A DNA stretch of 64,000 nt from JACQAP01 sp035275265 (GTDB lineage: Bacteria; Pseudomonadota; Gammaproteobacteria; Burkholderiales; JACQAP01): positions 383,213-447,212 of the forward strand of contig DATENC010000011.1 of the NCBI GenBank assembly GCA_035275265.1. Reading direction: 5' to 3'. A program made the position numbers and the translations under genes. Below, one piece after another: positions 18,672 to 26,829 of the stretch. How positions within the stretch are numbered: the stretch's first letter is position 1; every line of letters starts with the position of its first letter. Below the pieces are notes generated by a model, which saw only the letters and a program-made list of their open reading frames with translations, was not told the origin of the DNA and made no database searches.

Positions 18672-19526
18672 TTACCAGCGCCCCGAAGCACCACCGCCCC
18701 CAAACCCGCCGCCACCCCCACTGAATCCACCACCGCCGAAACCACCACTGCCGAAGCCGCCACTTCCCGTCCCGCCGCCCCATCCCCCGCGATGGCCGCC
18801 GCCGGCCAGCGTAAATATGAAGCCGACAATGCCCACCAGCATCGCGATCATCACCGGGGCGACGATCAGCCACGCGAGCAAGCCGGTACCGAGTCCGACG
18901 ATTGCCGCGGCAGGCAACCGTCCGAAAAGCGCTCGCAACAAGCCGCCGACCGCGATCACGATCACCATGAACAGAACGAAATAGGTCTCGATCGAGCGCG
19001 GATCGTTGCCACGGCCGGTCTCCTGCTGCGGAGCAGGTAGCGGCTCGCCGTCGATGACCCGCATGAGGCGATCCAGTCCTGAACGCAGGCCGCCATAAAA
19101 GTCACCCCTGCGAAACCCTGGGATGAATTCTTCCTCGATCAGACGTTTTGCGACGGCATCCGATACCGCACCTTCCAACCCATAACCGACTTCGATGCGC
19201 ATTGCCTGGTCGCTTCTGGCGATGACCAGGACGATGCCGTCGTCCACGCCCTTGCGGCCGATCTTCCAGGCCTCTGCCACACGGATGGCGAAAGATTCGA
19301 TCGGCTCCGGGAAAGTCGATCCGGTGATAAGTACCACGATCTGGCTACCCTTGCGTTTCTCGAATCCTTCCAGGCTCGCTTCCAATTCGCGCTTCTGTTC
19401 GACGGTCAGCGTGCCGTTAAGGTCCACGACGCGCCCTGTCAAAGGGGGAATCGGCGCATCCTCCGCCGCTATACCAAAGGCGAACAGCAGCGCGAACGCC
19501 GCAGCGGCGCGCATGAGCAGCATCAT
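18672..19526 (-). CDS. Exported TPM-domain (YgcG-like) membrane protein
   Basis: A 284-residue protein. A signal peptide (about 1-21) leads into a TPM domain (about 28-155, with VVLITGSTFPEPIESFAIRV and GVDDGIVLVIARSDQAMRIE). Two transmembrane helices follow at about 180-225, and the tail is extremely rich in Gly, Phe and Ser, ending ASGRW. This is the standard YgcG layout, with the TPM domain outside the membrane. It lies 4 bases after lemA, and TPM/LemA pairs are common, suggesting a shared envelope function. Confidence 0.88.
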   Translation of the reverse strand: MMLLMRAAAAFALLFAFGIAAEDAPIPPLTGRVVDLNGTLTVEQKRELEASLEGFEKRKGSQIVVLITGSTFPEPIESFAIRVAEAWKIGRKGVDDGIVLVIARSDQAMRIEVGYGLEGAVSDAVAKRLIEEEFIPGFRRGDFYGGLRSGLDRLMRVIDGEPLPAPQQETGRGNDPRSIETYFVLFMVIVIAVGGLLRALFGRLPAAAIVGLGTGLLAWLIVAPVMIAMLVGIVGFIFTLAGGGHRGGWGGGTGSGGFGSGGFGGGGFSGGGGGFGGGGASGRW

Positions 19527-19530
19527 GGCC

Positions 19531-20145
19531 TTACTTGTTCTGTGCCGGCTCGGGCTTGGAAAAATCGACGCTCGGGGGTTTGGCGATCGCCGCTTCGTTT
19601 TCGACCGTGAATGTAGGCTTGACCTTGTGGCCGAACAGCATCGCCGTCAGGTTGGTGGGGAAGGAACGCACGGTGACGTTATAGTCCTGCACCCCGCGAA
19701 TGTAACGCTGGCGCGCCACCGCAATACGGTTCTCGGTACCTTCAAGTTGCGCCTGCAGGTCGCGGAAAAGGGCATCGGATTTCAGTTGCGGATAGTTTTC
19801 GACAACCAACAAGAGCCGCGACAGCGCCGAAGTCATCTCACCTTGCGCGGCGATGAACTTGGAGAAAGCTTCCGGATCGTTGACCAGTTCCGGCGTAGCC
19901 TGAATGCTGCCAACACGCGCCCGGGCATTGGTCACGCCCAGCAGCACGTCCTTCTCCTGGGCGGCGAAACCCTTCACTGTATTCACCAGATTCGGCACCA
20001 GATCGGCGCGGCGCTGGTACTGATTGACAACTTCCGCCCACGCCGCCTTGACCTGCTCGTCCCGGGTCTGCAGCGTGTTGTAGCCGCAGCTGGCGAGGCC
20101 GAACGAAATGACCAGCACGAACAGCGGGGCAAAGATGCGTTTCAT
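19531..20145 (-). CDS. lemA: LemA family protein
   Basis: A 204-residue envelope protein. The N-terminus is a hydrophobic signal ending LASCGYNTL, which has lipobox character with Cys20, unlike many LemA proteins that have a plain anchor. The LemA signature VVNQYQRRADLVPNLVNTVK is at about 40-59, followed by long helices and NRIAVARQRYI. GGGAG is 8 bases before the ATG. It is first in the LemA-TPM-TPM run. Its biochemical function is unknown across the family. Confidence 0.93.
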   Translation of the reverse strand: MKRIFAPLFVLVISFGLASCGYNTLQTRDEQVKAAWAEVVNQYQRRADLVPNLVNTVKGFAAQEKDVLLGVTNARARVGSIQATPELVNDPEAFSKFIAAQGEMTSALSRLLLVVENYPQLKSDALFRDLQAQLEGTENRIAVARQRYIRGVQDYNVTVRSFPTNLTAMLFGHKVKPTFTVENEAAIAKPPSVDFSKPEPAQNK

Positions 20146-20172
20146 TGAATTCTCCCGGTTAGAGACAAGCGA

Positions 20173-20928
20173 TCAATTGGGGGTGCTGGCGCCATGTTTC
20201 AACGCTTTCATAGTGTCCACCGCGAGGCATAGGTCTTCCCAAGCCTTGGCCTTGTCGGTGAGGTTGCGCAGCAGGTAGGCCGGATGGTACGTGACAATCA
20301 AAGGCGTGCCGCGATAGGCGTGCGTGCGGCCACGCAGGCTTGCGATTGTTGCTTCGGCCCCCAGCAGGTTCTGCGCCGACACCTTTCCAAGCGCGATAAT
20401 CAGCCTCGGCTGAATAAGCCCGATCTGACGCGCGAGGTAGGGCTCGCAAGCGTCGGCCTCGGCGGGTTCGGGGTTGCGATTGCCCGGCGGCCGGCACTTC
20501 ACAATATTGGCAATGTAGACGTTTTCGCCGCGCTTCAATCCGATCGCGGCAAGCATGTTGTCCAGCAGACGGCCGGCTTGGCCGACGAACGGCTCCCCGC
20601 GCGCATCCTCTTCGGCACCGGGGCCCTCGCCGACGAACAGCCATTCGGCATGCTCGTCGCCTACCCCGAACACTGCCTGGTGCCGCTGCTTGTGCAGAAC
20701 GCACGAGGTGCAGGAGGCCACCGTCGACCTGAGTTGTTGCCAGTTCATCGACCCGATCTGCCCGCCGCAGTTGTCCGCGGGAAGCGCCTTCGCCCTTGGC
20801 AGCGAGGACAAATCCTGGGTCACCGCGAATTGAACTGAGTCCGCCTCAGGTGCAGTAACCGCTGCGCGTCTGCGCACCCATAAGGGCGTGAGCCCGAGTT
20901 CGGTGAGGACCAGCGCGCGGCGGCTCAC
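20173..20928 (-). CDS. Family 4 uracil-DNA glycosylase (4Fe-4S)
   Basis: Removes uracil from DNA. At 251 residues it carries the family 4 motif VGEGPGAEEDARGEPFVG and the second active-site motif VTYHPAYLLRN. Cysteines for the iron-sulfur cluster are seen in SCTSCVLHKQ and in VKCRPPGNRNPEP with CEPYL further on. The N-terminal 50 residues are variable, low in motifs and longer than in minimal homologues. It overlaps rimI by ATGA and so forms the tsaB-rimI-udg operon. Confidence 0.93.
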   Translation of the reverse strand: MSRRALVLTELGLTPLWVRRRAAVTAPEADSVQFAVTQDLSSLPRAKALPADNCGGQIGSMNWQQLRSTVASCTSCVLHKQRHQAVFGVGDEHAEWLFVGEGPGAEEDARGEPFVGQAGRLLDNMLAAIGLKRGENVYIANIVKCRPPGNRNPEPAEADACEPYLARQIGLIQPRLIIALGKVSAQNLLGAEATIASLRGRTHAYRGTPLIVTYHPAYLLRNLTDKAKAWEDLCLAVDTMKALKHGASTPN

Positions 20929-21386
20929 AACATCAGGCCCATGAGGATGGCATCCTCGCGCCCGCCGGCACCCGGGTAATAGCCGCGGCGAACGCAGATG
21001 TCACGGAAACCTGATTCCGCGTACAGCCGCCGCGCCGACGTATTGGAAGGCCGCACTTCCAGGAAGATCTGCAGTGCGTTGCTGTCGCGGCAAATGCGCA
21101 CGAAATGCTCCAGCAGCGAGCGGCCCAATCCGCGTCCTTGCCACTCCGCCGCGACGCTAAGATTGAGCAGATGCGCCTCCCTGACGCCGATCATCAGCAC
21201 TCCGTAGCCGACCACAACTCCACCACAATCGATCACCCAGCAGCTGTAGCCGACTCGCATTGAGTCGTCGAAATTTCCGCGCGTCCACGGATGCGCATAA
21301 ATCACCGGTTCGATCTCCATGATCCGATCGAGATCTGCGGCACGCATCGAACGCAGTTTGGGCAGGCTGTCGAGCTGGGCACTCAT
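20925..21386 (-). CDS. rimI: Ribosomal protein S18-alanine N-acetyltransferase
   Basis: GNAT acetyltransferase of 153 residues. The acetyl-CoA loop reads WQGRGLGRSLLEH (about 83-95), preceded by LLNLSVAAE and followed by LEVRPSNTSARRLYAESGF, all typical of RimI. Overlaps by four bases with tsaB upstream and udg downstream. Linkage to tsaB is widely conserved in proteobacteria and supports the RimI name over a generic GNAT. Confidence 0.93.
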   Translation of the reverse strand: MSAQLDSLPKLRSMRAADLDRIMEIEPVIYAHPWTRGNFDDSMRVGYSCWVIDCGGVVVGYGVLMIGVREAHLLNLSVAAEWQGRGLGRSLLEHFVRICRDSNALQIFLEVRPSNTSARRLYAESGFRDICVRRGYYPGAGGREDAILMGLML

Positions 21387-22057
21387 CGTTGTTCGTGCAT
21401 TTTACGGGCGACCTTGTCGCGCACATAGAGCGGCAGCGCCTGCTCCGCCGGAACGCCGTGGCCGGCTGCAAATACCGGCAGGGCCAGTTGCGCGATGTGC
21501 CGTGCATGAGGAAAGGCCCGCGATTGTACGCTGGCGAGTTGGCCGCGATAGCGCGTCGCCAGGGCATCACCGTACACTTCGAAAGCGCTTCCGCAACCCA
21601 CCCAGTTCGCGCCTTCCAGTGCCGGCGCCGCGTCGGTCTTGCATACGTTGGGCATCACCGTTTCGCTCCACCCGGCGCCATTGCGCTGGTAGGCCGCGTG
21701 GTAAATCTCGCCCATGCGCGCGTCGAGACAGGTCACGACCCTCGGTGCGCCGGCGGCCTCCGCCAGCGCCAGCAACGTTCCAACCGGCACAACCGGAACG
21801 CCGGTGCCGAACGCCAACCCTTGCGCGACCCCGCAGGCTATGCGCAGTCCGGTGAACGAACCTGGTCCGGCGCCGAATGCAATGCCGTGGAGGTGCGCCA
21901 GCTCCAGACTTGATGCGGCCAACAGCGCGTCAATCATTGCCAGAATCAGTTCGGAGTGCCTCTGACCGGCGAGGACTTCGCGGAACGTTAGTTTTCCGTC
22001 GAGCAGCAGCGCGACCGAGCAGTGTTCCGTCGAAGTGTCGAGGGCAAGGATGTTCAA
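21383..22057 (-). CDS. tsaB: tRNA threonylcarbamoyladenosine biosynthesis protein TsaB
   Basis: Non-catalytic partner of TsaD in making t6A37 of tRNAs that read ANN codons. The 224-residue ASKHA-fold protein begins MNILALDTSTEHCSVALL and has GIAFGAGPGSFTGLRIACG at about 59-77, the strongest TsaB signature. First gene of the tsaB-rimI-udg operon. The intergenic stretch to the divergent transport operon is about 180 bases. Confidence 0.95.
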   Translation of the reverse strand: MNILALDTSTEHCSVALLLDGKLTFREVLAGQRHSELILAMIDALLAASSLELAHLHGIAFGAGPGSFTGLRIACGVAQGLAFGTGVPVVPVGTLLALAEAAGAPRVVTCLDARMGEIYHAAYQRNGAGWSETVMPNVCKTDAAPALEGANWVGCGSAFEVYGDALATRYRGQLASVQSRAFPHARHIAQLALPVFAAGHGVPAEQALPLYVRDKVARKMHEQR

Positions 22058-22135
22058 AGAGTTCTATCGGCAAATGCCAAAGCAAAATCAGCGAGCCACG
22101 CGGATTCTAGCTGAACCGAATCGCGGTAAGTTAGT

Positions 22136-22144
22136 TGTTATAAT
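22136..22144 (+). promoter_or_regulatory. Extended -10 promoter for the uptake/catabolic operon
   Basis: TG-T-TATAAT is a perfect extended -10 element, about 92 bases before the binding-protein start and on the correct strand. No good -35 hexamer is found 16-18 bases upstream, which is tolerable for extended -10 promoters. Transcription would begin near 22151, leaving a leader of about 85 bases. Confidence 0.5.
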
Positions 22145-22236
22145 CGGAGCCTGTCAGCTGCGGCGGGCTCACGACCGTTTTGGGCGGAGGGCGGCGACCG
22201 CGCCGTCAAAAACAAGACCCATCCGGAGGACCAACA

Positions 22237-23520
22237 ATGAATCGCTTCCTGCGCAGCGGCGGCGCAACTTCCGCACTTTTCGCACTCGCGCTTGTTTGTA
22301 GTCCGTTCGCCTCGGCGCAAGCTCCGCTCCGAATCGGCGTCATCACCTTCCTTTCCGGACCCGCTGCCGGCCCCTTCGGAGTTCCGGCCAAGAATGCCTC
22401 GGACCTCGTGACCGACGCGCTCAATAGGGGTGGGCAGATTCCGGGCTTTGAAAAGAAAGGCTTCGGCGGACGTCCCATCGAAGTGGTGTACGTCGATGAA
22501 GCCGGCGGCCCGACCAAGGTCGTCACCGAATACCGCAACCTGGTCGAGCGCCAGAACGTGGACCTGGTGATCGGCGTGATCTCCTCCGGCGACTGCCTGG
22601 CGGTGGCCCCTGTGGCCGAGGAGATGAAGAAACTCACAATCCTGTTCGACTGCGCCACCAACCGCATCTTCGAGGAGGGCAGCTACAAGTACGTGTTCCG
22701 CACCACCACGATGGCCACTCAGGAAAATGTGGCGGCAGCGCGCTACATCGCGGAGAACTATCCCGACCTCAAGACGTTCTCCGGCATCAACCCGAATTAC
22801 GCCTGGGGCCAGGACGCCTGGTCAGATTTCACCGAGGCAATGAAGATAATCAAGCCGCAAGCGCAGATCGGCACCATCGTCTGGCCCAAGCTAGGCGCGG
22901 GTCAGTACGGCACCGAGATCTCCGCGGTACTGGGCAGCGGCGGCGAGATCGTGCACAACGGGCTGTGGGGCGGCGACCTCGAGGCCTACATACTGCAGGC
23001 TGCGCCGCGCGGCCTGCTGGCAAAGATGCCCAATATCATTATGACCGGCGAGACGGTGATCGACCGCATGGGTGCGCAACTTGCCGATGGCACCATCCTC
23101 GGCGCGCGCGGCCCGAACGGCCCGTTCGCCCCGTCCACCACGCTCAACAAGTGGTTCCAGAAAGCGTTCAAGGAGCGTTTCGGTGTCGCTCCAGTCTATG
23201 CTTCGTATCACATGACGACTGCGTTCCTGGGCGCCAAGGCCGCATATGAAAAAGCTCAAGCCGCAAACAAGGTGCAGGACCCTTCCATCGATCAAATCAT
23301 CGGAGCTTTCGAATACCTGAAGTTCGAATCGGTCGCCGGCACGGTGGACATGTCGCTCGGCAAGGGGCATCAGGCGGTGCAGCACGTGCCCTACGGGACA
23401 GTAAAGAAGGTCGACGGCAAGATCACGCTTACCAACATCAAATACTACCCCCCGGAGCAGATCAGCCCGCCGGACGGAATGAAGAGCATCGACTGGATCC
23501 GCTCCGGTTTCAAACGTTAG
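22237..23520 (+). CDS. ABC transporter substrate-binding protein 1 (branched-chain amino acid type)
   Basis: Periplasmic solute receptor of 427 residues. The signal peptide ends SPFASA, and the mature protein begins QAPLRIGVITFLSGPAAGPF, the typical Leu/Ile/Val-type receptor opening. Start at 22237 because GGAGG lies 7 bases upstream; an in-frame start 57 bases earlier lacks this. It heads an operon with a dehydrogenase, a second receptor and the permeases. Family members bind amino acids, aromatic acids, amides and urea, and nothing here defines the ligand. It is distinct in sequence from the second receptor. Confidence 0.92.
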   Translation: MNRFLRSGGATSALFALALVCSPFASAQAPLRIGVITFLSGPAAGPFGVPAKNASDLVTDALNRGGQIPGFEKKGFGGRPIEVVYVDEAGGPTKVVTEYRNLVERQNVDLVIGVISSGDCLAVAPVAEEMKKLTILFDCATNRIFEEGSYKYVFRTTTMATQENVAAARYIAENYPDLKTFSGINPNYAWGQDAWSDFTEAMKIIKPQAQIGTIVWPKLGAGQYGTEISAVLGSGGEIVHNGLWGGDLEAYILQAAPRGLLAKMPNIIMTGETVIDRMGAQLADGTILGARGPNGPFAPSTTLNKWFQKAFKERFGVAPVYASYHMTTAFLGAKAAYEKAQAANKVQDPSIDQIIGAFEYLKFESVAGTVDMSLGKGHQAVQHVPYGTVKKVDGKITLTNIKYYPPEQISPPDGMKSIDWIRSGFKR

Positions 23521-23526
23521 AAGCGA

Positions 23527-24597
23527 ATGAAAGAATTCAACATCGCGCTTATCCCGGGTGACGGCATAGGCAAGGAAGTCGTCCCCGAAGGCACACGCGT
23601 TCTCGACGCCGCAGCGAAAGCGCATGGCGGACTCAGGTTCAGCTACCGCAGCTTTCCGTGGAGTTGCGAGTACTACCAGAAGCATGGGCGCATGATGCCC
23701 GCGGATGCGTTGGACCAGTTGCGTCCCTTCGATTCCATTTTTCTCGGTGCCGTCGGGTTTCCGGGCGTGCCGGACCATGTCTCGCTGTGGGAACTGCTCG
23801 CGCCGATACGCCGCGGCTTCCAGCAGTACGCCTGTGTGCGGCCGGTAAAGTTGCTGCCGGGAGTGAAAACGCCACTTGCCGACCGCGGCCCGCAGGACAT
23901 CGACTTCGTGGTGGTACGCGAAAACAACGAGGGCGAGTACTCGAACATGGGCGGCCGCATCTATTCCGGTACTCCCCACGAAGTAGTCAGCCAGATCAAC
24001 ATCTTTACGCGCATGGGCACCGAACGCATCATCCGCTATGCGTTCGAGCTCGCACGCAGGATCGGCAAGAAGAAAGTCACCTCGGCGACCAAATCCAATG
24101 GCATCAATTTCAGCATGCCGTTCTGGGACGAGGTGTTCTGGCAAATTGCCAAAGGCTACCCGGAGATCGAAAGCGAGCAGATGCACATCGACGCACTGTC
24201 CGCGCGCTTCGTCACACATCCGCAGCGTTTCGGCGTGGTGGTAGGTAGCAATCTGTTCGGCGACATTCTCACTGACCTCGGAGCGGCCATTGCGGGCAGC
24301 ATCGGCATAGCGGCTTCCGGCAATATCAATCCGGAAAGGCAGTACCCTTCCATGTTCGAACCCGTGCACGGCTCGGCGCCGGATATCGCTGGCAAGGGCA
24401 TTGCCAACCCGCTCGGGCAGATCTGGAGCGGAGCGATGATGCTGGAGCATTTGGGCCACGCGGAACTCGCTGATCGAATCGTGTCCGCCATATCCACGGT
24501 GATGCAGTCCGGGCTGCGCACGCCGGACCTCGGCGGCAACGCCAATACCAGGCAGGTCACCGACGCGGTGGTCGCCGGCATTTTCAAAGCGGGTTGA
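23527..24597 (+). CDS. Tartrate/D-malate dehydrogenase-like (IPMDH family) oxidoreductase
   Basis: A 356-residue member of the metal- and NAD-dependent beta-decarboxylating dehydrogenase family. IALIPGDGIGKEVVPEG, VRENNEGEYSNMGGR and the metal-site GDILTDLGAAIAGSIG are all present. Segments such as LGAVGFPGVPDHVSLW fit the tartrate dehydrogenase/D-malate (TtuC/DmlA) branch better than leucine-pathway LeuB. It would oxidise a 2-hydroxy dicarboxylate and may decarboxylate it. Six bases separate it from receptor 1, so it is an operon member, pointing to a carboxylated substrate for the pathway. Confidence 0.87.
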   Translation: MKEFNIALIPGDGIGKEVVPEGTRVLDAAAKAHGGLRFSYRSFPWSCEYYQKHGRMMPADALDQLRPFDSIFLGAVGFPGVPDHVSLWELLAPIRRGFQQYACVRPVKLLPGVKTPLADRGPQDIDFVVVRENNEGEYSNMGGRIYSGTPHEVVSQINIFTRMGTERIIRYAFELARRIGKKKVTSATKSNGINFSMPFWDEVFWQIAKGYPEIESEQMHIDALSARFVTHPQRFGVVVGSNLFGDILTDLGAAIAGSIGIAASGNINPERQYPSMFEPVHGSAPDIAGKGIANPLGQIWSGAMMLEHLGHAELADRIVSAISTVMQSGLRTPDLGGNANTRQVTDAVVAGIFKAG

Positions 24598-24660
24598 AAC
24601 GGTTCGGATTCGAATCGGCAGCCTGCGAACACGTTGGCACGGATATTCAGGAGAGCAACC

Positions 24661-25938
24661 ATGAGCAAGAAACCCGATAGGACGGCCGCGCCCGGTCGTC
24701 GCAAGCTGATCAAGCAGGCTGCCTCGCTGACTGTTGCTGCTGTTACGGCTCAGCTCGGCTTCCCGGCAATCCTGCGCGCGCAATCTGACACGATCCGCAT
24801 CGGACACATCACGCCGCGCACCGGTTTTCTTGGCCAGGTGGGCGAGTACGGCTACAAGGGCGCCATGCTGGCGGTCGAGGAAGCCAACGCAGCGGGCGGC
24901 GTACTCGGGCGCAAAATCGAGATGATCGCCGAAGACAGCGTCAATCCCGCCACCGCGGTAACCAAGGCAAACAAGCTGGTCGAGCGCGACCAGGTGATCT
25001 GTCTGATCGGGGAGATCAGTTCGGCTTCGGGGCTCGCGATCGGAGAGCAGGCGCAGCGCTACAAGATCCCGTTCTTCAACACCGGCTGCAATTCCGACGC
25101 GCTGCGCGGCACCAACTGCAAGCGCTACACGTTCCACATAGAAGGCAGCAATACCATGTACACCAAGACCATCGGCACGTGGCAGCTGCAGAAGAAGCTG
25201 ATTAAAGGCGCGCGCTGGGCTTTTCTAACCGCCGACTACGCGTTCGGGCACGATCTCTACAAAGTTTCCTCGCGCTTCCTTGAGCAGAACGGCGGCATCA
25301 TCCTCAACAACGATTTCGTTCCGACCAACACCGCGGACTACAGCGCCTACATTCTCAAGATCCGCCAGCTCAAACCTGATTTCATCTACCTCAATCTCGC
25401 CGGCGTGGACCAGACCACGTTCCTCAAGCAATACAAGGAATACGGCCTTCCCTATCAGCTTGCCGGCGGTGTGATGGACACTGCACCATTCTGGGCTACC
25501 GGCCTGGACGCACTGTCGGGTCACTGGCAGAGCTTGTGGTATCACGGCCTGAACATTCCCTCCGCCCGGGCCTTTACCGAACGTTTCGTGAAGAAGTATG
25601 GACAACCTCCGGAGAATCAAGCCTGGGGCGACTACGTAGGTGTTCGCATCGTTCTGCAGACCGTCGCGGAAACCAAGGGCACCGACGCTTCCAAGATAGT
25701 CCAGCACCTGGAGAAGGGCGCGGAGTTCGATCTGCTCAAGGCGCGCAAGGGCAAGTTCCGCGACTGGGACCATCAGTTGTTGCAGGAAATGTATGTGGTC
25801 AACGTGAAGGACAAATCGAAGTCGAAGGATCAGTGGGACATCTTCGACATCGTCGAGACGGTGCCGGGCCCCAAGGAGTCACTGGAGCTGATCCAACCCA
25901 CCCAGCAGGAAAACCCCTGCAGCCTGCCGGCGGCATGA
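24661..25938 (+). CDS. ABC transporter substrate-binding protein 2 with Tat-like signal
   Basis: A second periplasmic receptor, 425 residues. The N-terminus has a twin-arginine-like GRRKLIKQA before a hydrophobic stretch ending ILRAQ, then IRIGHITPRTGFLGQVGEYG. Start at 24661, with AGGAGAG six bases upstream. It belongs to the amide/urea/branched-chain type 1 receptor group, as receptor 1 does, but the two share little visible sequence. The livH gene follows 24 bases later. Two receptors on one permease would broaden the substrate range. Tat export is predicted only from the RR pair. Confidence 0.92.
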   Translation: MSKKPDRTAAPGRRKLIKQAASLTVAAVTAQLGFPAILRAQSDTIRIGHITPRTGFLGQVGEYGYKGAMLAVEEANAAGGVLGRKIEMIAEDSVNPATAVTKANKLVERDQVICLIGEISSASGLAIGEQAQRYKIPFFNTGCNSDALRGTNCKRYTFHIEGSNTMYTKTIGTWQLQKKLIKGARWAFLTADYAFGHDLYKVSSRFLEQNGGIILNNDFVPTNTADYSAYILKIRQLKPDFIYLNLAGVDQTTFLKQYKEYGLPYQLAGGVMDTAPFWATGLDALSGHWQSLWYHGLNIPSARAFTERFVKKYGQPPENQAWGDYVGVRIVLQTVAETKGTDASKIVQHLEKGAEFDLLKARKGKFRDWDHQLLQEMYVVNVKDKSKSKDQWDIFDIVETVPGPKESLELIQPTQQENPCSLPAA

Positions 25939-25962
25939 GTCCGGGCTGAGTTCGTTTCAGTC

Positions 25963-26829
25963 GTGCTGCTGCTCGAGCAGATCGCCAACGGCCTGCTGGT
26001 CGGGTCGTACTATATCGTCCTGTCGCTGGGACTTTCGCTGATCTTCAGTCTCGGCGGCGTGGTCAACCTCGCCCACGGTGCGTTCTACGCCGTAGGCGCC
26101 TATCTCGCCTACGAAATCCAAAGGCGGCTGGGCTTTTTCGGTGCGATGGGACTCTCCCCGGTTGGGGTGGCTCTGATCGGTATCCTGATCGAGCGTATCG
26201 CCTTGCGGCGCCTCTACAACAAGGATCCGATGCTGGGCCTGTTGTTCACCTTCGGACTAGCGCTGACCGCCGAGCAGAGCCTGCGCATGATCTGGGGTAC
26301 CACCGGCCTGCCATTCTCGTTGCCGGAACAGCTACGCGGCCAGCTGATTCTCGGCGATTTTATCTATTCCTATTACCGCCTGTTCGTGCTCGCGGTGGCG
26401 ATAACGGCAGTGACCGGCTGTTGGCTGCTGCTCAACAAGACCGCGTTCGGAATGGTGGTGCGCGCAGGGGTTCGTGATCCTGAAATGGTGCGCGCGCTCG
26501 GCATCTCGCTGCGGCCGATCCTGACCGCGGTGTTCGCGCTGGGGGTAGCGCTCGCAGGTCTGGCGGGTGTGCTTTCGGCACCGCTCGCAGGCGTGCAACC
26601 GGCAATGGGAACCGAGATCCTCACCGCGACTTTCGTGGTGGTCGTGATTGGGGGATTGGGCAGTTTCTGGGGAGTCGTGGTCGCCGGCCTCCTCGTCGGT
26701 GCCGTGCGCGGGATCACTGTGTACTACTACCCGCCCGCGGCAGAGGCCTCGATGTACCTGCTGATGGTGCTTATCCTGCTCTTCCGCCCGCGCGGACTAA
26801 TGGGCGAGAAGTTCGAGAAGTTCGAGTGA
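25963..26829 (+). CDS. livH: Branched-chain-type ABC permease LivH
   Basis: Inner-membrane permease of 288 residues with about eight hydrophobic segments. LGLSLIFSLGGVVNLAHGAFYAVGA is the usual LivH N-terminal pattern, and VVVIGGLGSFWGVVVAGLLVG the C-terminal one. The start is GTG. Its TGA stop overlaps the GTG start of the next gene, so the two permease parts are translationally coupled. It pairs with the LivM domain of the fusion protein to form the channel. Confidence 0.93.
   Translation: MLLLEQIANGLLVGSYYIVLSLGLSLIFSLGGVVNLAHGAFYAVGAYLAYEIQRRLGFFGAMGLSPVGVALIGILIERIALRRLYNKDPMLGLLFTFGLALTAEQSLRMIWGTTGLPFSLPEQLRGQLILGDFIYSYYRLFVLAVAITAVTGCWLLLNKTAFGMVVRAGVRDPEMVRALGISLRPILTAVFALGVALAGLAGVLSAPLAGVQPAMGTEILTATFVVVVIGGLGSFWGVVVAGLLVGAVRGITVYYYPPAAEASMYLLMVLILLFRPRGLMGEKFEKFE

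Noticed and set aside
22891..25137. 748-codon open frame on the minus strand
   Set aside because: It is antisense to binding protein 1, the TtuC-like dehydrogenase and binding protein 2, all with clear motifs; the frame is rich in His/Arg/Asp as expected for an antisense shadow in high-GC DNA.
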